Assembly (NCBI GenBank): GCA_016765295.1 | Contig: JAESQF010000053.1 | Location: 42,948-106,947 of the forward strand | Reading direction: 5' to 3' | From: Oleispira sp. | Lineage (GTDB): Bacteria > Pseudomonadota > Gammaproteobacteria > Pseudomonadales > Oceanobacteraceae | DNA length: 64,000 nucleotides | Shown: piece by piece, positions 48,746-58,841 of the stretch | Numbering within the stretch: the stretch's first letter is position 1 | Layout: each line of letters starts with the position of its first letter | Notes under the pieces: generated by a model | The model's input: only the letters and a program-made list of their open reading frames with translations | Told to the model about the DNA's origin: nothing | Database searches by the model: none | Program-made: the position numbers and the translations under genes

Positions 48746-49795
48746 TTAATCAACACACGCTAATAAATCATCTTGCCATTGTGTTTCTCGCTGGTAAGCA
48801 ATTATTTCTAAACGGCTTTCCAAAGTTTCATCCAGTTCAATTTCCGTCAGGGCATCTCGTGTTAAGTTATAACCAAAGATTCCCTGCTCGGTAATAAACA
48901 CCGCTTTCATTCGCTCTGCATTCAAGCCCGTTAAAAACACATGGAGTTTCTTACGGTTAAATACCTTATTTGAATCAAAACGCCAGCCAATGCTAGAAAA
49001 ACCTTCACCTTCGTTTTCTGCTTTTATATAGCCAGCTGCTGGAATGTCCATGCTATTTAGATCAAGAGGATTAAGGTCTAGGGTATTAAGGTCTACTTCA
49101 TTTGACGAAGAGTGATGATGATGCGCATAACGAGCAATTGCTGCGGTTTCACCTTGCAACCATTGAGGGTCGATCCGTCCTTGCTCGGTAAAGCTGATGG
49201 TTATATTCGAATCAACAATATTTTTAACATAACTCTCTAATAATGCTGGCTCACCCCCCTGATATAAATCCTGCTTATTCCCTACTACGATATCCGCTAT
49301 TGAAATTTGCTGATTAAACGTATCGTGTTCAGTGTAGCGACGATCGGTTAGGTTACGCGCATCCACTAAAGTTAGAATTTTCTCTACCTGCAGTATTTGC
49401 TGGTAAAACTTATCGGATAGAATTTGTAATACTTCAACCGGATGACCTAAGCCAGTAGGTTCGATGAGTAATCTATCAGGTTTTGCTTTCGTCAGCAGTT
49501 GATTAAGTGCAACCTGCATAGGCAAGCCTCCAGCACAGCACATGCATCCCCCTGGTACTTCACGAATAAATACCCCAGAGTTTTCTGAGTACTGGCCTTT
49601 CAACAAACTACCATCAATGCCAATTTCGCCGAATTCATTGACCAATACTGCCCAGCGTTCATTTTCAGGTTTATTCTTCAGTAAGTGCAATATTGCAGAA
49701 GTTTTTCCTACCCCTAAAAAACCAGTGATAATATTGGTTGGGATTTTTTGTATCTTAGAGGCCATATCAATTCTCTCCACCAGAGTGGTAGGCAC
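48746..49795 (-). CDS. COG0523/CobW-family GTP-binding metallochaperone
   Basis: 'PTNIITGFLGVGKTSAILHLL', 'VPGGCMCCAGGLPMQVAL' (CxCC), 'YAHHHHSSS'. Confidence 0.9.
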   Translation of the reverse strand: MPTTLVERIDMASKIQKIPTNIITGFLGVGKTSAILHLLKNKPENERWAVLVNEFGEIGIDGSLLKGQYSENSGVFIREVPGGCMCCAGGLPMQVALNQLLTKAKPDRLLIEPTGLGHPVEVLQILSDKFYQQILQVEKILTLVDARNLTDRRYTEHDTFNQQISIADIVVGNKQDLYQGGEPALLESYVKNIVDSNITISFTEQGRIDPQWLQGETAAIARYAHHHHSSSNEVDLNTLDLNPLDLNSMDIPAAGYIKAENEGEGFSSIGWRFDSNKVFNRKKLHVFLTGLNAERMKAVFITEQGIFGYNLTRDALTEIELDETLESRLEIIAYQRETQWQDDLLACVD

Positions 49796-50201
49796 TGACT
49801 TCGTTATGACAACAGCAGTTTTCTTCTGGCTGGCAATTTTTGTAATTAAGGTAATGTGAATAGCAAATCAATCCACTGCCCAATAGGGTTAATAATTTTT
49901 CTCCTAACTCTCCTACCAAATCGTGCCCACTCATGACGGCGATAGATAATATGATTAAACCTAAAACCCCCATCACCAGTACTTTACTGTTCTTGTGGTT
50001 TTTGAATCCCATTAGTAAAGCAAAACTGCTTATCGGCAGTACCATCATTAGCATAAGAAAATGAAATCCTTCATCTTCTAAAGACAATGAAGATACCGTC
50101 GGTAATAGAAATGAGAATAAGGGCAATGCTAAGCAATGAAGCGTGCACAACAACGATAAGCCCATTGCGGCCTTATCATAATAGATATTGTTTATAGACA
50201 A
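49767..50201 (-). CDS. MerC-domain membrane protein
   Basis: 'AAMGLSLLCTLHCLALPLF'; four hydrophobic segments; C-terminal 'NCCCHNE'; overlaps the COG0523 gene. Confidence 0.8.
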   Translation of the reverse strand: MSINNIYYDKAAMGLSLLCTLHCLALPLFSFLLPTVSSLSLEDEGFHFLMLMMVLPISSFALLMGFKNHKNSKVLVMGVLGLIILSIAVMSGHDLVGELGEKLLTLLGSGLICYSHYLNYKNCQPEENCCCHNEVSAYHSGGEN

Positions 50202-50233
50202 AGCTCACTCCTTAAGTGGTTCTGGTCTTTATG

Positions 50234-50247
50234 TATGTTATAACATA
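50234..50247. promoter_or_regulatory. Zur-like palindromic operator upstream of merC-COG0523
   Basis: TATGTTATAACATA, perfect palindrome 33 bp from the 50201 start. Confidence 0.6.
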
Positions 50248-50442
50248 ACAACCATCTACTCTCATAAGTTCAATAATATTTTCAAACCTTTCAATCCTTT
50301 CGAACAAAGTTTCCAAACCTACCTTGCAAACAAACTTAAGCTGAACTTTACATTTCCTGACATGTCTACACCCCTCATGCGCAGTACGGCATACGTTAAT
50401 TCTCAAAAAATATAATATTAAAAATGGAATAGAAGGTTACTC

Positions 50443-51333
50443 ATGAGCATTATTTCAACTTCACCTAGCCATAATAATAATTTACCCACACCCGGTCATA
50501 ACCCATCTCTTAAGCAAGTGCTTAAAGTGGCATCGTTGATATCTTTCGCGGCAATTTCTCAATCAGCATTAGCCGGAGCCTGGACTGCAGCCGAAGGCGG
50601 TGGTTATAACAAGCTTGCAGTTAGCGGCTATCAGGCAACTGATTTTTATGGTGATAGCGAAGGCTTCGATGAATTTAAAGGGGATAACTACTCTCTTTAT
50701 TTTGAACACGGTCTACGTGATGACATCACTTTATTCGGTACCTTGCTCTATCAAGATCTTGAGCAAACAAGTTCAGCAGGACTGACCACCACGAATGATG
50801 GTTTCAGTGATATCGAAGTAGGACTGCGCAAGCGTTTGCTTGATGGCCCTACCATTGTATCTACGTCATTTTTAGTAAAGGTTCCTTATTTATACGATAA
50901 GAATGATGAGTTGCCATTGGGTAATGGCCAAACCGATTATGAAGCACGAATTTTAGTAGGCCGCAGCTTATATCCTTTTGGCTACATTGGTCTTGAAGCC
51001 GGTTATCGCGTGCGTACTGATGACCCTTCCGATGAATACCGTTATTTACTTGAGTATGGTATTTCCGCTGGCGATAACTTGTATTTCCGCACAAAACTGG
51101 ATGGTACTGAAAGCGCTAAAAACGGTGAACGAATCTCTACCGATGGCATTAACTTGTCTGCTACCAATGAATTTAATCTTGGAAAATTTGAGTTCACGGT
51201 TGGTTGGGCATTCGATAAAAGCAATGGCGCTAAAAGTAAGTGGGGTTTAGAAGCAACGTATAACCAAGATGTTTATGGTGACAATGCCTTGAATGGTGGC
51301 GGCTATCAGATTGGCCTAACGAGAGAGTACTAA
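50443..51333 (+). CDS. Predicted outer-membrane beta-barrel protein
   Basis: Signal-like N terminus '..LISFAAISQSALAGAW'; alternating strands, terminal aromatic '..GGGYQIGLTREY'. Confidence 0.65.
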   Translation: MSIISTSPSHNNNLPTPGHNPSLKQVLKVASLISFAAISQSALAGAWTAAEGGGYNKLAVSGYQATDFYGDSEGFDEFKGDNYSLYFEHGLRDDITLFGTLLYQDLEQTSSAGLTTTNDGFSDIEVGLRKRLLDGPTIVSTSFLVKVPYLYDKNDELPLGNGQTDYEARILVGRSLYPFGYIGLEAGYRVRTDDPSDEYRYLLEYGISAGDNLYFRTKLDGTESAKNGERISTDGINLSATNEFNLGKFEFTVGWAFDKSNGAKSKWGLEATYNQDVYGDNALNGGGYQIGLTREY

Positions 51334-51336
51334 TTC

Positions 51337-52815
51337 ATGGCTTGGTTTGATATCGCAATATTAGCGCTGCATTTTGGATTACTTTCGGTGTTGTGCCTAT
51401 TTGGCTTGCATCGATTATCTATGGTATTTCGGTGGTTTTTCTATCGTAATAACCGAGTTGAAATCGAGCAGGAATTTGCTGACTTACCGTATATTACGGT
51501 GCAGATTCCTATTTATAACGAGCAATATGTCGCGCAACGAATTATTGATGCTGTTGCAGCATTGAATTACCCAGCGGATAAATTGCAGTTACAAATTGTC
51601 GATGATTCAACAGACGATACTCGAAATGTAATCGCTCAACGTATTGCCTATCATAACCAACGTGGCATCTCGATGGAGCATATTCATCGTACCAATCGCA
51701 TCGGCTTTAAAGCCGGTGCGTTGAAAGAAGCGATGGAGATTTCTACTGGCGAGTTCATTGCTATTTTCGATGCCGACTTCATTCCAGAACCCGACATTCT
51801 TATTAATACCATTCACTACTTCAGCAATAAAAAAGTGGGAATGTTGCAACTGCGCTGGGAACACTTAAACCGTAATAACAACAAATTAACTGAGTTGCAG
51901 TCGATTATGCTGGATGCACATTTTGGTTTAGAACAGCACATTCGCTCGGCCAGTAATTTGTTTCTTAATTTTAATGGTACCGCCGGAATTTGGCGTAAAG
52001 AAACTATTTATGACGCCGGTAATTGGAGTGCAGACACACTCACTGAAGATCTAGACCTGAGCTATCGCGCGCAGTTGAAGGGTTGGAAGATGCAGTATGT
52101 TAATCACATCAGCTGCCCCGCTGAAGTGCCTTCAGATATGAACGCTTTTAAAAGTCAGCAACATCGCTGGGCCAAAGGTGGCACCGAGGTGATGTTAAAG
52201 ATGCTGGGGACGATTTGGCGTTCACCTGCGAGCATCCGACATAAAATCGAATCAACTTTTCACCTATCCAATAACCTAGCTTATTTATTACTATTAATTG
52301 ATACCATATTTTTATTAATTCCTAGCATTCTTATTCGTGAACATTATCAAATCGAATATATGTGGTGGCTGGACTTACCCTTTTTAATCGCCTCGTCTTG
52401 TGGCCACATCGTTTATTTGGTATTTGGCCAATATGCTTTGAATCGGCCGATGAAGAAGGCCTTTCTTAATATACCAGGATTATTATTACTGGGGATTCAA
52501 ATATCCTTCAATAATGCCAGAGCAGGTATCGAAGCGTTATTAGGGCATAAAACAGAATTTGTACGTACGCCTAAAAGTGGTGAATTGAATTCAGTCGATA
52601 ACAAACCAAGCTCTACAAAAATACCTCGTTATAAAGCAGTTGCCCCTCGTGGTGCGATTTTTGAATTTATCTTATCGGGTGTTTTTCTTGGACTATTGAT
52701 CTGGTGTGTAGATAAAGAAATTTGGTTTATGTTGCCTTTCATGATGTTTTTAATGTTTGGTTATGCGTCAACATCTATCAGTAGTTTTATTAACTATCAG
52801 AGGTTAAAAAACTAA
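51337..52815 (+). CDS. Cellulose synthase-like family 2 glycosyltransferase
   Basis: 'YITVQIPIYNEQYVAQRIIDAVAALNYP', 'IVDDSTDDT', 'FDADFIP', 'TEDLDLSYRAQLKGW', 'QQHRWAKG'. Confidence 0.9.
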   Translation: MAWFDIAILALHFGLLSVLCLFGLHRLSMVFRWFFYRNNRVEIEQEFADLPYITVQIPIYNEQYVAQRIIDAVAALNYPADKLQLQIVDDSTDDTRNVIAQRIAYHNQRGISMEHIHRTNRIGFKAGALKEAMEISTGEFIAIFDADFIPEPDILINTIHYFSNKKVGMLQLRWEHLNRNNNKLTELQSIMLDAHFGLEQHIRSASNLFLNFNGTAGIWRKETIYDAGNWSADTLTEDLDLSYRAQLKGWKMQYVNHISCPAEVPSDMNAFKSQQHRWAKGGTEVMLKMLGTIWRSPASIRHKIESTFHLSNNLAYLLLLIDTIFLLIPSILIREHYQIEYMWWLDLPFLIASSCGHIVYLVFGQYALNRPMKKAFLNIPGLLLLGIQISFNNARAGIEALLGHKTEFVRTPKSGELNSVDNKPSSTKIPRYKAVAPRGAIFEFILSGVFLGLLIWCVDKEIWFMLPFMMFLMFGYASTSISSFINYQRLKN

Positions 52816-54233
52816 TGCAGGCTAATACCAAGGTCTCCATATTCTATATCAGCATGCTAGGATTCGCTCTCAGTATTCTAGCCAGCTTTTGGATTGAGCA
52901 TTCACTATCCAGTGATGCTCTCACCTCAACAGTAGGCACGGCAACCATAGTGCAATATTTGTTTGCCGGGGCATTCATGCTACTGGCGTGGCGAACCTTT
53001 CCAGAAAATCACAACTCTCGTCGAAATAGCTCTCGCCAAAAGAATATCTTTTGGCAGGTTATGGTACTTGGCATTGTATTGCGTTTATTATTAATCCCCA
53101 TCGATAGCTATACCAGCAGTGATACCACACGCTATTTATTTGATGGGAAATTGGCTTACGAGGGCATAGATCCTTATCAAACCGCCCATGACGCACCAGA
53201 ACTGCAATCACTGAAAGAACAGTGGGCACCACCAGAAGAGCATGCAAAGTACGCAACACTTTATCCTCCGTTAGCATTGTCATTGTTTGCCATCAGCGCC
53301 AGTGCTGGTATTGAATATGCGCCTTTAGTATGGAAACTGATCGTTACTTTTTTTAGTATTCTGACCTTATTACTCGCCGCTCGTTTATTAAAAAAAATGC
53401 AGCGTGAACACTACTTACCCCTAATTGCGCTGTCGCCATTATTAATACTCGAAACTGGAGTAGGGGCTCATTTAGATACCATCAGTGCTTTTTCGATTCT
53501 GCTTATTATCGACAGTTTGTGGAAAAAGAAACCTATTATATTAGGTATCTGCATTGCTATCGGTACCGCTATTAAATTATTACCCCTCGCGCTATTAATG
53601 CCGATATTTGTATTAGCCATTTTCAGACGACAAATCGCTTTTGCCTTTACCACGGCCTTTAGCACGCTGTTTGGTCTAATCGTTATTTACGGGACTACCT
53701 TTGCCATAGGTTTCAAGCCTATTGGCAGTATTGGTGTATTTTTTCAAAACTGGCGCTTTGGTTCTCCCCTATTCACCTATCTTGAAAATAATTCAACCAG
53801 CCAAGTATTAATTATTTCCCTGATTGCTCTGTTTATTTTTGGGTTAGCGGCTATTAGTGCTTATCTTTATTTTTCTAAGGCTAATCCTCGTGACAAGATT
53901 ATCTCTGCCATGCAGTACGTTGTTGCGCTGCCCCTTGTTTTAAGCCCTGTGATTTTCCCTTGGTATTTAATGTTGCTTGCGGTTTTGGTTGCACTGCGCC
54001 CTAAACCCTGGTTACTCGCATGGATTTTATTAGCGCCATTGAGCTACGAAGTTTTAAATCAATTTTTATGTTGTACGGTTTGGCAGCCGGAATTATGGCC
54101 CTTAGTTATCCTCGCTTTTTCAGTTACGTCAATCTTACTGCTGTCAGTTAACTCATTTATTTTATCTGACAAACAACTCCCTGTGGCATTTACCAATATT
54201 ATGCCGAAGATTATAAAGAGGTCATTCTCATGA
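52815..54233 (+). CDS. Polytopic membrane glycosyltransferase (GT-C / GT87-like)
   Basis: ~12 hydrophobic segments; 'SSDTTRYLFDGKLAYEGIDPYQTAHDAPEL'. Confidence 0.65.
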   Translation: MQANTKVSIFYISMLGFALSILASFWIEHSLSSDALTSTVGTATIVQYLFAGAFMLLAWRTFPENHNSRRNSSRQKNIFWQVMVLGIVLRLLLIPIDSYTSSDTTRYLFDGKLAYEGIDPYQTAHDAPELQSLKEQWAPPEEHAKYATLYPPLALSLFAISASAGIEYAPLVWKLIVTFFSILTLLLAARLLKKMQREHYLPLIALSPLLILETGVGAHLDTISAFSILLIIDSLWKKKPIILGICIAIGTAIKLLPLALLMPIFVLAIFRRQIAFAFTTAFSTLFGLIVIYGTTFAIGFKPIGSIGVFFQNWRFGSPLFTYLENNSTSQVLIISLIALFIFGLAAISAYLYFSKANPRDKIISAMQYVVALPLVLSPVIFPWYLMLLAVLVALRPKPWLLAWILLAPLSYEVLNQFLCCTVWQPELWPLVILAFSVTSILLLSVNSFILSDKQLPVAFTNIMPKIIKRSFS

Positions 54234-56563
54234 TACTTAAACGCTACATGCATTGGCTGCATGGTCAATGGCCATCCGGACAAGTTGAAAAAATGCCACT
54301 GGTCAATGGTGATGGTACAACAAACCTCACAGGGGTTTATGTTGTCGGTGATTTAACCGGAGTTCCACTATTAAAATTTGCCGCCGATAGTGGCGCTAAG
54401 GCCATTCGCCATTTAATAGCCACGGATGATTTCTCTAGCCGTAAACAAGCCGATGATGTGGTTGATGTTGCTATTATCGGTGCGGGTGTTAGTGGTTACT
54501 CGGCGGTATTAGAAGCACAAAAAAAAGGCCTAAAGGCAGTATTAATTGAATCAAACAGTCCGTTTTCGACCATTGAGAATTTTCCCGCGGGCAAGCCTAT
54601 TTATACCTACCCTGCGAATATGGATCATGCGGGTGAAATTTCTTTATCGGAAGACATAGCCGATAAAGAGTCATTATTAGCCTCGTTAAAAAATGACATT
54701 GCAGAACAAGAGATTGAAACCCTTACCGCGAAAGCATCGCATATAGAACGTAAAAAAAATCTATTGCATGTTATTACCGAAGATAAAGAGATCATTCGCG
54801 CCCACAAAGTTGTGGTTGCTATTGGCCGCTCAGGAAATTTTCGTCAACTAGAGGCTGAAGGTCAACAAGCTGAAAAAGTTGTCAATCGCTTACACGACCC
54901 TAAAGTTTATGCCCAGCAAGATGTTCTTGTGGTGGGTGGTGGTGATAGCGCCTTAGAAGCGGCCATTGCGATCGCTGAGAAAGGTGGCAAGGTTAGCCTT
55001 TCGTATCGTAAAGCCAATTTCTCTCGCCCTAAGTCAGACAATTTAGCCCGCTTAACTCAGTTGCAAGATGCTGGGGAAATTGATCTGTATATGCAGAGTA
55101 AGGTTGAACGCATTAACGAGACTGAAGTTGTTCTTACTCAAGCGGATGGACAGCAGAAAACGATTCAGAATGATGCTGTGCTTTCTATGATTGGTCGTGA
55201 AGCACCGTTAGATTTTTTCCGTCGCAGTAAGATGGATATTGCTGGGGAAAGTACCCTTAGTGGTTGGGCTGCACTTGCCGCTTTTATGGTGTTTGCGATT
55301 GCATTATACGATTGGAAAAACTTTGGTTTCTTTAACAGTGTTTGGGGCAGTGTCGATTTCCCTAACAATATGCCCAGTGTTATTTCTGGCTTTGGCCAAT
55401 GGTGGCAAGCTCAGGTTGAAGATAGAGGCACACTAATCGGTACTATTGCGGTATCGATGAAAAGCCGCTCATTTTATTACACGATATTATATACCAGTTG
55501 TATTGGTTTCTTTGGTTGGCAACGAGTTCAGCGTAGAAAGACACCCTATGTAAAAGTACAAACATTAAGTCTGTTTTTCATTCAGTTTATTCCTCTGTTT
55601 ATTTTACCCGAAGTGATTTTACCTTGGGCGGGCTATTTAGGTGCCTTTGATGCGGGCAATATGAAAACTATCGCCGATAGTTTATTCCCCAGCTATATTT
55701 CTGCCGAAGCCTTGGCCAATCACCAGTGGCCAGAGTGGGGACATCCCCGTGCATATTGGCACGCCTATGGATTTATTTTAGCTTGGCCACTAAATGTTTA
55801 TAACGTATTTACACCAACGCCTATGGTGGGTTGGTTGATCATCAGTTTTATTCAGACCTTTATTATCATCCCCGCTTTAATTTATCGTTTTGGTAAAGGC
55901 GCTTATTGTGGCTGGATTTGTTCTTGTGGTGCATTAGCAGAAACCCTGGGGGATACCCAGCGCCATAAAATGCCCCATGGACCTATTTGGAATAAGTTGA
56001 ATATGATTGGGCAGGTTATTTTATTCGCCGCGGTCGCGCTCTTAGTTGTCCGAATATTGGGCTGGGCTTTTCCTGAAAGCTGGATGAATCTATCTTTTGA
56101 TCTGTTATTAAAAGGCGAGAATGCTGAGCATCAGTTAGTAAACCCGGTTAGCTGGAAATGGTTTGTCGATGTGTTGTTAGGTGGTGTTTTAGGTGTCGGT
56201 TTATATTTCAAATATTCCGGACGAGTCTGGTGCCGCTTCGCTTGTCCACTGGCAGCTTTGATGCATATTTATGGTCGCTTTAGTCGTTTTAGAATTCTTT
56301 CGGAGAAGAGTAAATGCATTAGCTGTAATGCTTGTACCAGCGTTTGCCATCAAGGCATTGATGTTATGAGTTTTGCTAACAAAGGCCTGCCGATGGAAGA
56401 CCCAGAATGTGTGCGTTGCTCGGCCTGCGTGAGTACTTGCCCCACTGGCACACTGCAGTTTGGTGAAGTCGATAAAGATAATAACATCATCGCTACCGAT
56501 CGCCTGGCTGCCAGTCCGGTGCACATAGTAGAGAGCAAAAAAGTGGAGGCGCGCAATGTATAA
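54230..56563 (+). CDS. FAD/NAD(P)-dependent oxidoreductase fused to NosR-like membrane domain and 2x[4Fe-4S] ferredoxin
   Basis: 'VAIIGAGVSGYSAVLEAQKKGLKAVLIE', 'VLVVGGGDSALEAAIAIAEKGG'; membrane region; 'CISCNACTSVCHQ...CVRCSACVSTCPTG'. Confidence 0.85.
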   Translation: MILKRYMHWLHGQWPSGQVEKMPLVNGDGTTNLTGVYVVGDLTGVPLLKFAADSGAKAIRHLIATDDFSSRKQADDVVDVAIIGAGVSGYSAVLEAQKKGLKAVLIESNSPFSTIENFPAGKPIYTYPANMDHAGEISLSEDIADKESLLASLKNDIAEQEIETLTAKASHIERKKNLLHVITEDKEIIRAHKVVVAIGRSGNFRQLEAEGQQAEKVVNRLHDPKVYAQQDVLVVGGGDSALEAAIAIAEKGGKVSLSYRKANFSRPKSDNLARLTQLQDAGEIDLYMQSKVERINETEVVLTQADGQQKTIQNDAVLSMIGREAPLDFFRRSKMDIAGESTLSGWAALAAFMVFAIALYDWKNFGFFNSVWGSVDFPNNMPSVISGFGQWWQAQVEDRGTLIGTIAVSMKSRSFYYTILYTSCIGFFGWQRVQRRKTPYVKVQTLSLFFIQFIPLFILPEVILPWAGYLGAFDAGNMKTIADSLFPSYISAEALANHQWPEWGHPRAYWHAYGFILAWPLNVYNVFTPTPMVGWLIISFIQTFIIIPALIYRFGKGAYCGWICSCGALAETLGDTQRHKMPHGPIWNKLNMIGQVILFAAVALLVVRILGWAFPESWMNLSFDLLLKGENAEHQLVNPVSWKWFVDVLLGGVLGVGLYFKYSGRVWCRFACPLAALMHIYGRFSRFRILSEKSKCISCNACTSVCHQGIDVMSFANKGLPMEDPECVRCSACVSTCPTGTLQFGEVDKDNNIIATDRLAASPVHIVESKKVEARNV

Positions 56564-57311
56564 ATCGCATTTCACCAGCGTCATCATCCCTGCTCTTAAT
56601 GAAGAGCAGGCTATCGGCAAGGTTATTCGATCGTTGCTAGAGCTTAAAAATGATGACGACAGCTGCATTATCGATCAGATTATTGTCTGTGATAACGGCT
56701 CAACCGATCGAACTTCAAACATTGCATTAGAAGAAGGGGCTGAGGTTGTTTATCAACCTAGCCCAGGTTATGGCATCGCCTGCCTTACCGCTATTAGAAT
56801 GTTATCTGTAAAAAGCGATATCGTATTATTCATCGATGCTGATGACTCTTGTTATCCCCAACAAGGTTTGGCTTTATTGGAAGACATACATCAAGGATTT
56901 GATTTAGCCATAGGATCACGAGTTTTGGGCCATATAGAAGCCAATGCGTTAACTTCGGTTCAACGTTTTGGTAATGCCTTGGCCAGCTTATTGATTTTTG
57001 CGCTATGGAAAAAGAAGGTCACTGACTTGGGGCCATTTCGCGCGATACGCACATCGAGCTTACACGCTATCGACATGCAAGATCAAACCTTTGGCTGGAC
57101 CATTGAGATGCAAATCAAATGTATTCGACACGGTTTTTCTAGCAGTGGGCAAGCGGTGGATTCCAAACAACGCATCGGAGTTTCTAAGATCAGCGGCACC
57201 ATTAAAGGCAGTATCGGTGCAGGCATAGGGATTTTATCTATGATTGCTAGGTTATGGCTACGGCAGTTAAAAGACCGCCAAGGTCTGATGGGTTTAAAGA
57301 AAAGATCCTAA
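56556..57311 (+). CDS. Family 2 glycosyltransferase (dolichyl-phosphate mannosyltransferase-like)
   Basis: 'TSVIIPALNEEQAIGKVI', 'VCDNGSTDRTSNIALEEGAEVV', 'LFIDADDS'. Confidence 0.88.
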   Translation: MYKSHFTSVIIPALNEEQAIGKVIRSLLELKNDDDSCIIDQIIVCDNGSTDRTSNIALEEGAEVVYQPSPGYGIACLTAIRMLSVKSDIVLFIDADDSCYPQQGLALLEDIHQGFDLAIGSRVLGHIEANALTSVQRFGNALASLLIFALWKKKVTDLGPFRAIRTSSLHAIDMQDQTFGWTIEMQIKCIRHGFSSSGQAVDSKQRIGVSKISGTIKGSIGAGIGILSMIARLWLRQLKDRQGLMGLKKRS

Positions 57312-57341
57312 CCTTAGTGGATAATCGTTCGTTAGAGGAAT

Positions 57342-57372
57342 GGACGGCGCAGTTAGGATTTCTGCGCCATCC
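57342..57372. terminator. Hairpin between convergent genes
   Basis: GGACGGCGCAG/CTGCGCCATCC (one non-Watson-Crick position), 9-nt loop. Confidence 0.5.
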
Positions 57373-57383
57373 TAAACGTTACC

Positions 57384-58652
57384 TTACTGCTCAAACATGG
57401 CTAGATGAATACTGATACCCGTGCTCGCAGATACCGAAGTAGCCACAAACATTTTATTACCGTCCACAACTAAGCTACCCGATGTATAGCTCCCAGAGCG
57501 CTCACTGTCGTTTTTACCCAGCTGCTTACCTTGGCTATCCAGTAGAACGCTATGACCCGCACCCGTAATAACAATATTGCCATTCGCTAACTTACCAAGA
57601 TCTCGAATGGGTCCCTGCTGTTCGCTAAAGGTCCATTGCGTATTACCCTGGTTTGATACTCGCCCTACTTTCGTTTGGCTGCCATTGGATACCGCAAACC
57701 AAATAGAATCGTCTTCTACTATCAATGCTGGAATGCCGGCAATGTTTTGATCCGCTGTCAGGTTAATACTCTGATTCCAGTTCAACTCACCCTGGGTAGA
57801 ATAGCTTTGTAATTGAAAGCGACTGTTCGCATCCGCTTGCAACAATACAAGGCTATCATTGCTTTCATCCAGTTCGATATTGACCCGATAACTTAGCTCG
57901 GTCGAGCTGTGTTTTACTTGCCAGCCTAGGTCTCCCTCAGCATTGTATTGCTCAACTGCATGCTTAGAAGCAACGTATATATTGCCGAGGGCATCTACTT
58001 CAACATCCCATGCGCGATCATCATGATTAATCACCAACTCGACTTCACCTGCCAGAGATAATCTCTGAGTCGCATAACCGGTGACATAGATTGAGTTATT
58101 CGCAATCTCTAAATCAAAGGCATCATGGCTATCGCTTATCTTAGTTGCCCAGAGGTAATTACCATCTTGATCAACCTTCATAACGAAGGAAGACTTTGCG
58201 CTGGTACCCTCTATTTTTTCGATACGCTGACCGACGGAATAAATTGATCCATCAAGATCAATAACCGATTCAATCAGTTTTTCGTCAGAGGATGTGCTTT
58301 CTATTGTGCTAGCAGGAAGATCATACTTAGTCGCCCAGATCAGGTTACCTTGCTGATCGTATTTCGCTAATAATGCATCTTCGTTCCGATCTGCACCGGT
58401 TGTAATATTGCTGCCTGTTAATAACAGGTCATTGAAATTGTCTAACGTTAAATCATTCAACCATTCGATATTATTGTTATTATCCGAGGTCGAAAAGTAC
58501 GTTTGCCAAATTGGATTAACCTGTTGAACACATGCGGTTAAGGCAATGATTGGTAAACTCAATAAAGTTATTTGCGTACGATTCGCCATGCTATTTTTAC
58601 TCCATGTAATGATTAGCTGCCATAAAATTTTGGCGCGCTGATAATAAAACAA
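57384..58652 (-). CDS. Beta-propeller (PQQ-like repeat) lipoprotein
   Basis: Repeats 'GNLIWATKYD', 'GNYLWATKISD', 'GDLGWQVKHSS', 'GNTQWTFSEQQ'; lipobox 'LSLPIIALTACVQQ'. Confidence 0.75.
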   Translation of the reverse strand: MFYYQRAKILWQLIITWSKNSMANRTQITLLSLPIIALTACVQQVNPIWQTYFSTSDNNNNIEWLNDLTLDNFNDLLLTGSNITTGADRNEDALLAKYDQQGNLIWATKYDLPASTIESTSSDEKLIESVIDLDGSIYSVGQRIEKIEGTSAKSSFVMKVDQDGNYLWATKISDSHDAFDLEIANNSIYVTGYATQRLSLAGEVELVINHDDRAWDVEVDALGNIYVASKHAVEQYNAEGDLGWQVKHSSTELSYRVNIELDESNDSLVLLQADANSRFQLQSYSTQGELNWNQSINLTADQNIAGIPALIVEDDSIWFAVSNGSQTKVGRVSNQGNTQWTFSEQQGPIRDLGKLANGNIVITGAGHSVLLDSQGKQLGKNDSERSGSYTSGSLVVDGNKMFVATSVSASTGISIHLAMFEQ

Positions 58653-58841
58653 ACTTTATTATCTCTGAAGTAATAAAAAGCAAAATTATGACATTTTATA
58701 TATTTGTCTTAAATAGTAAAAACAATCTGATGATTTGTTATTAATACTGGCCAATAACGTCAGGTTTTCGAGTCCTTTTTAAGAACTCATTTTAAATTAG
58801 TACGGGTGTATTAAAAATGGATTATGAATTAATATCTCTAT

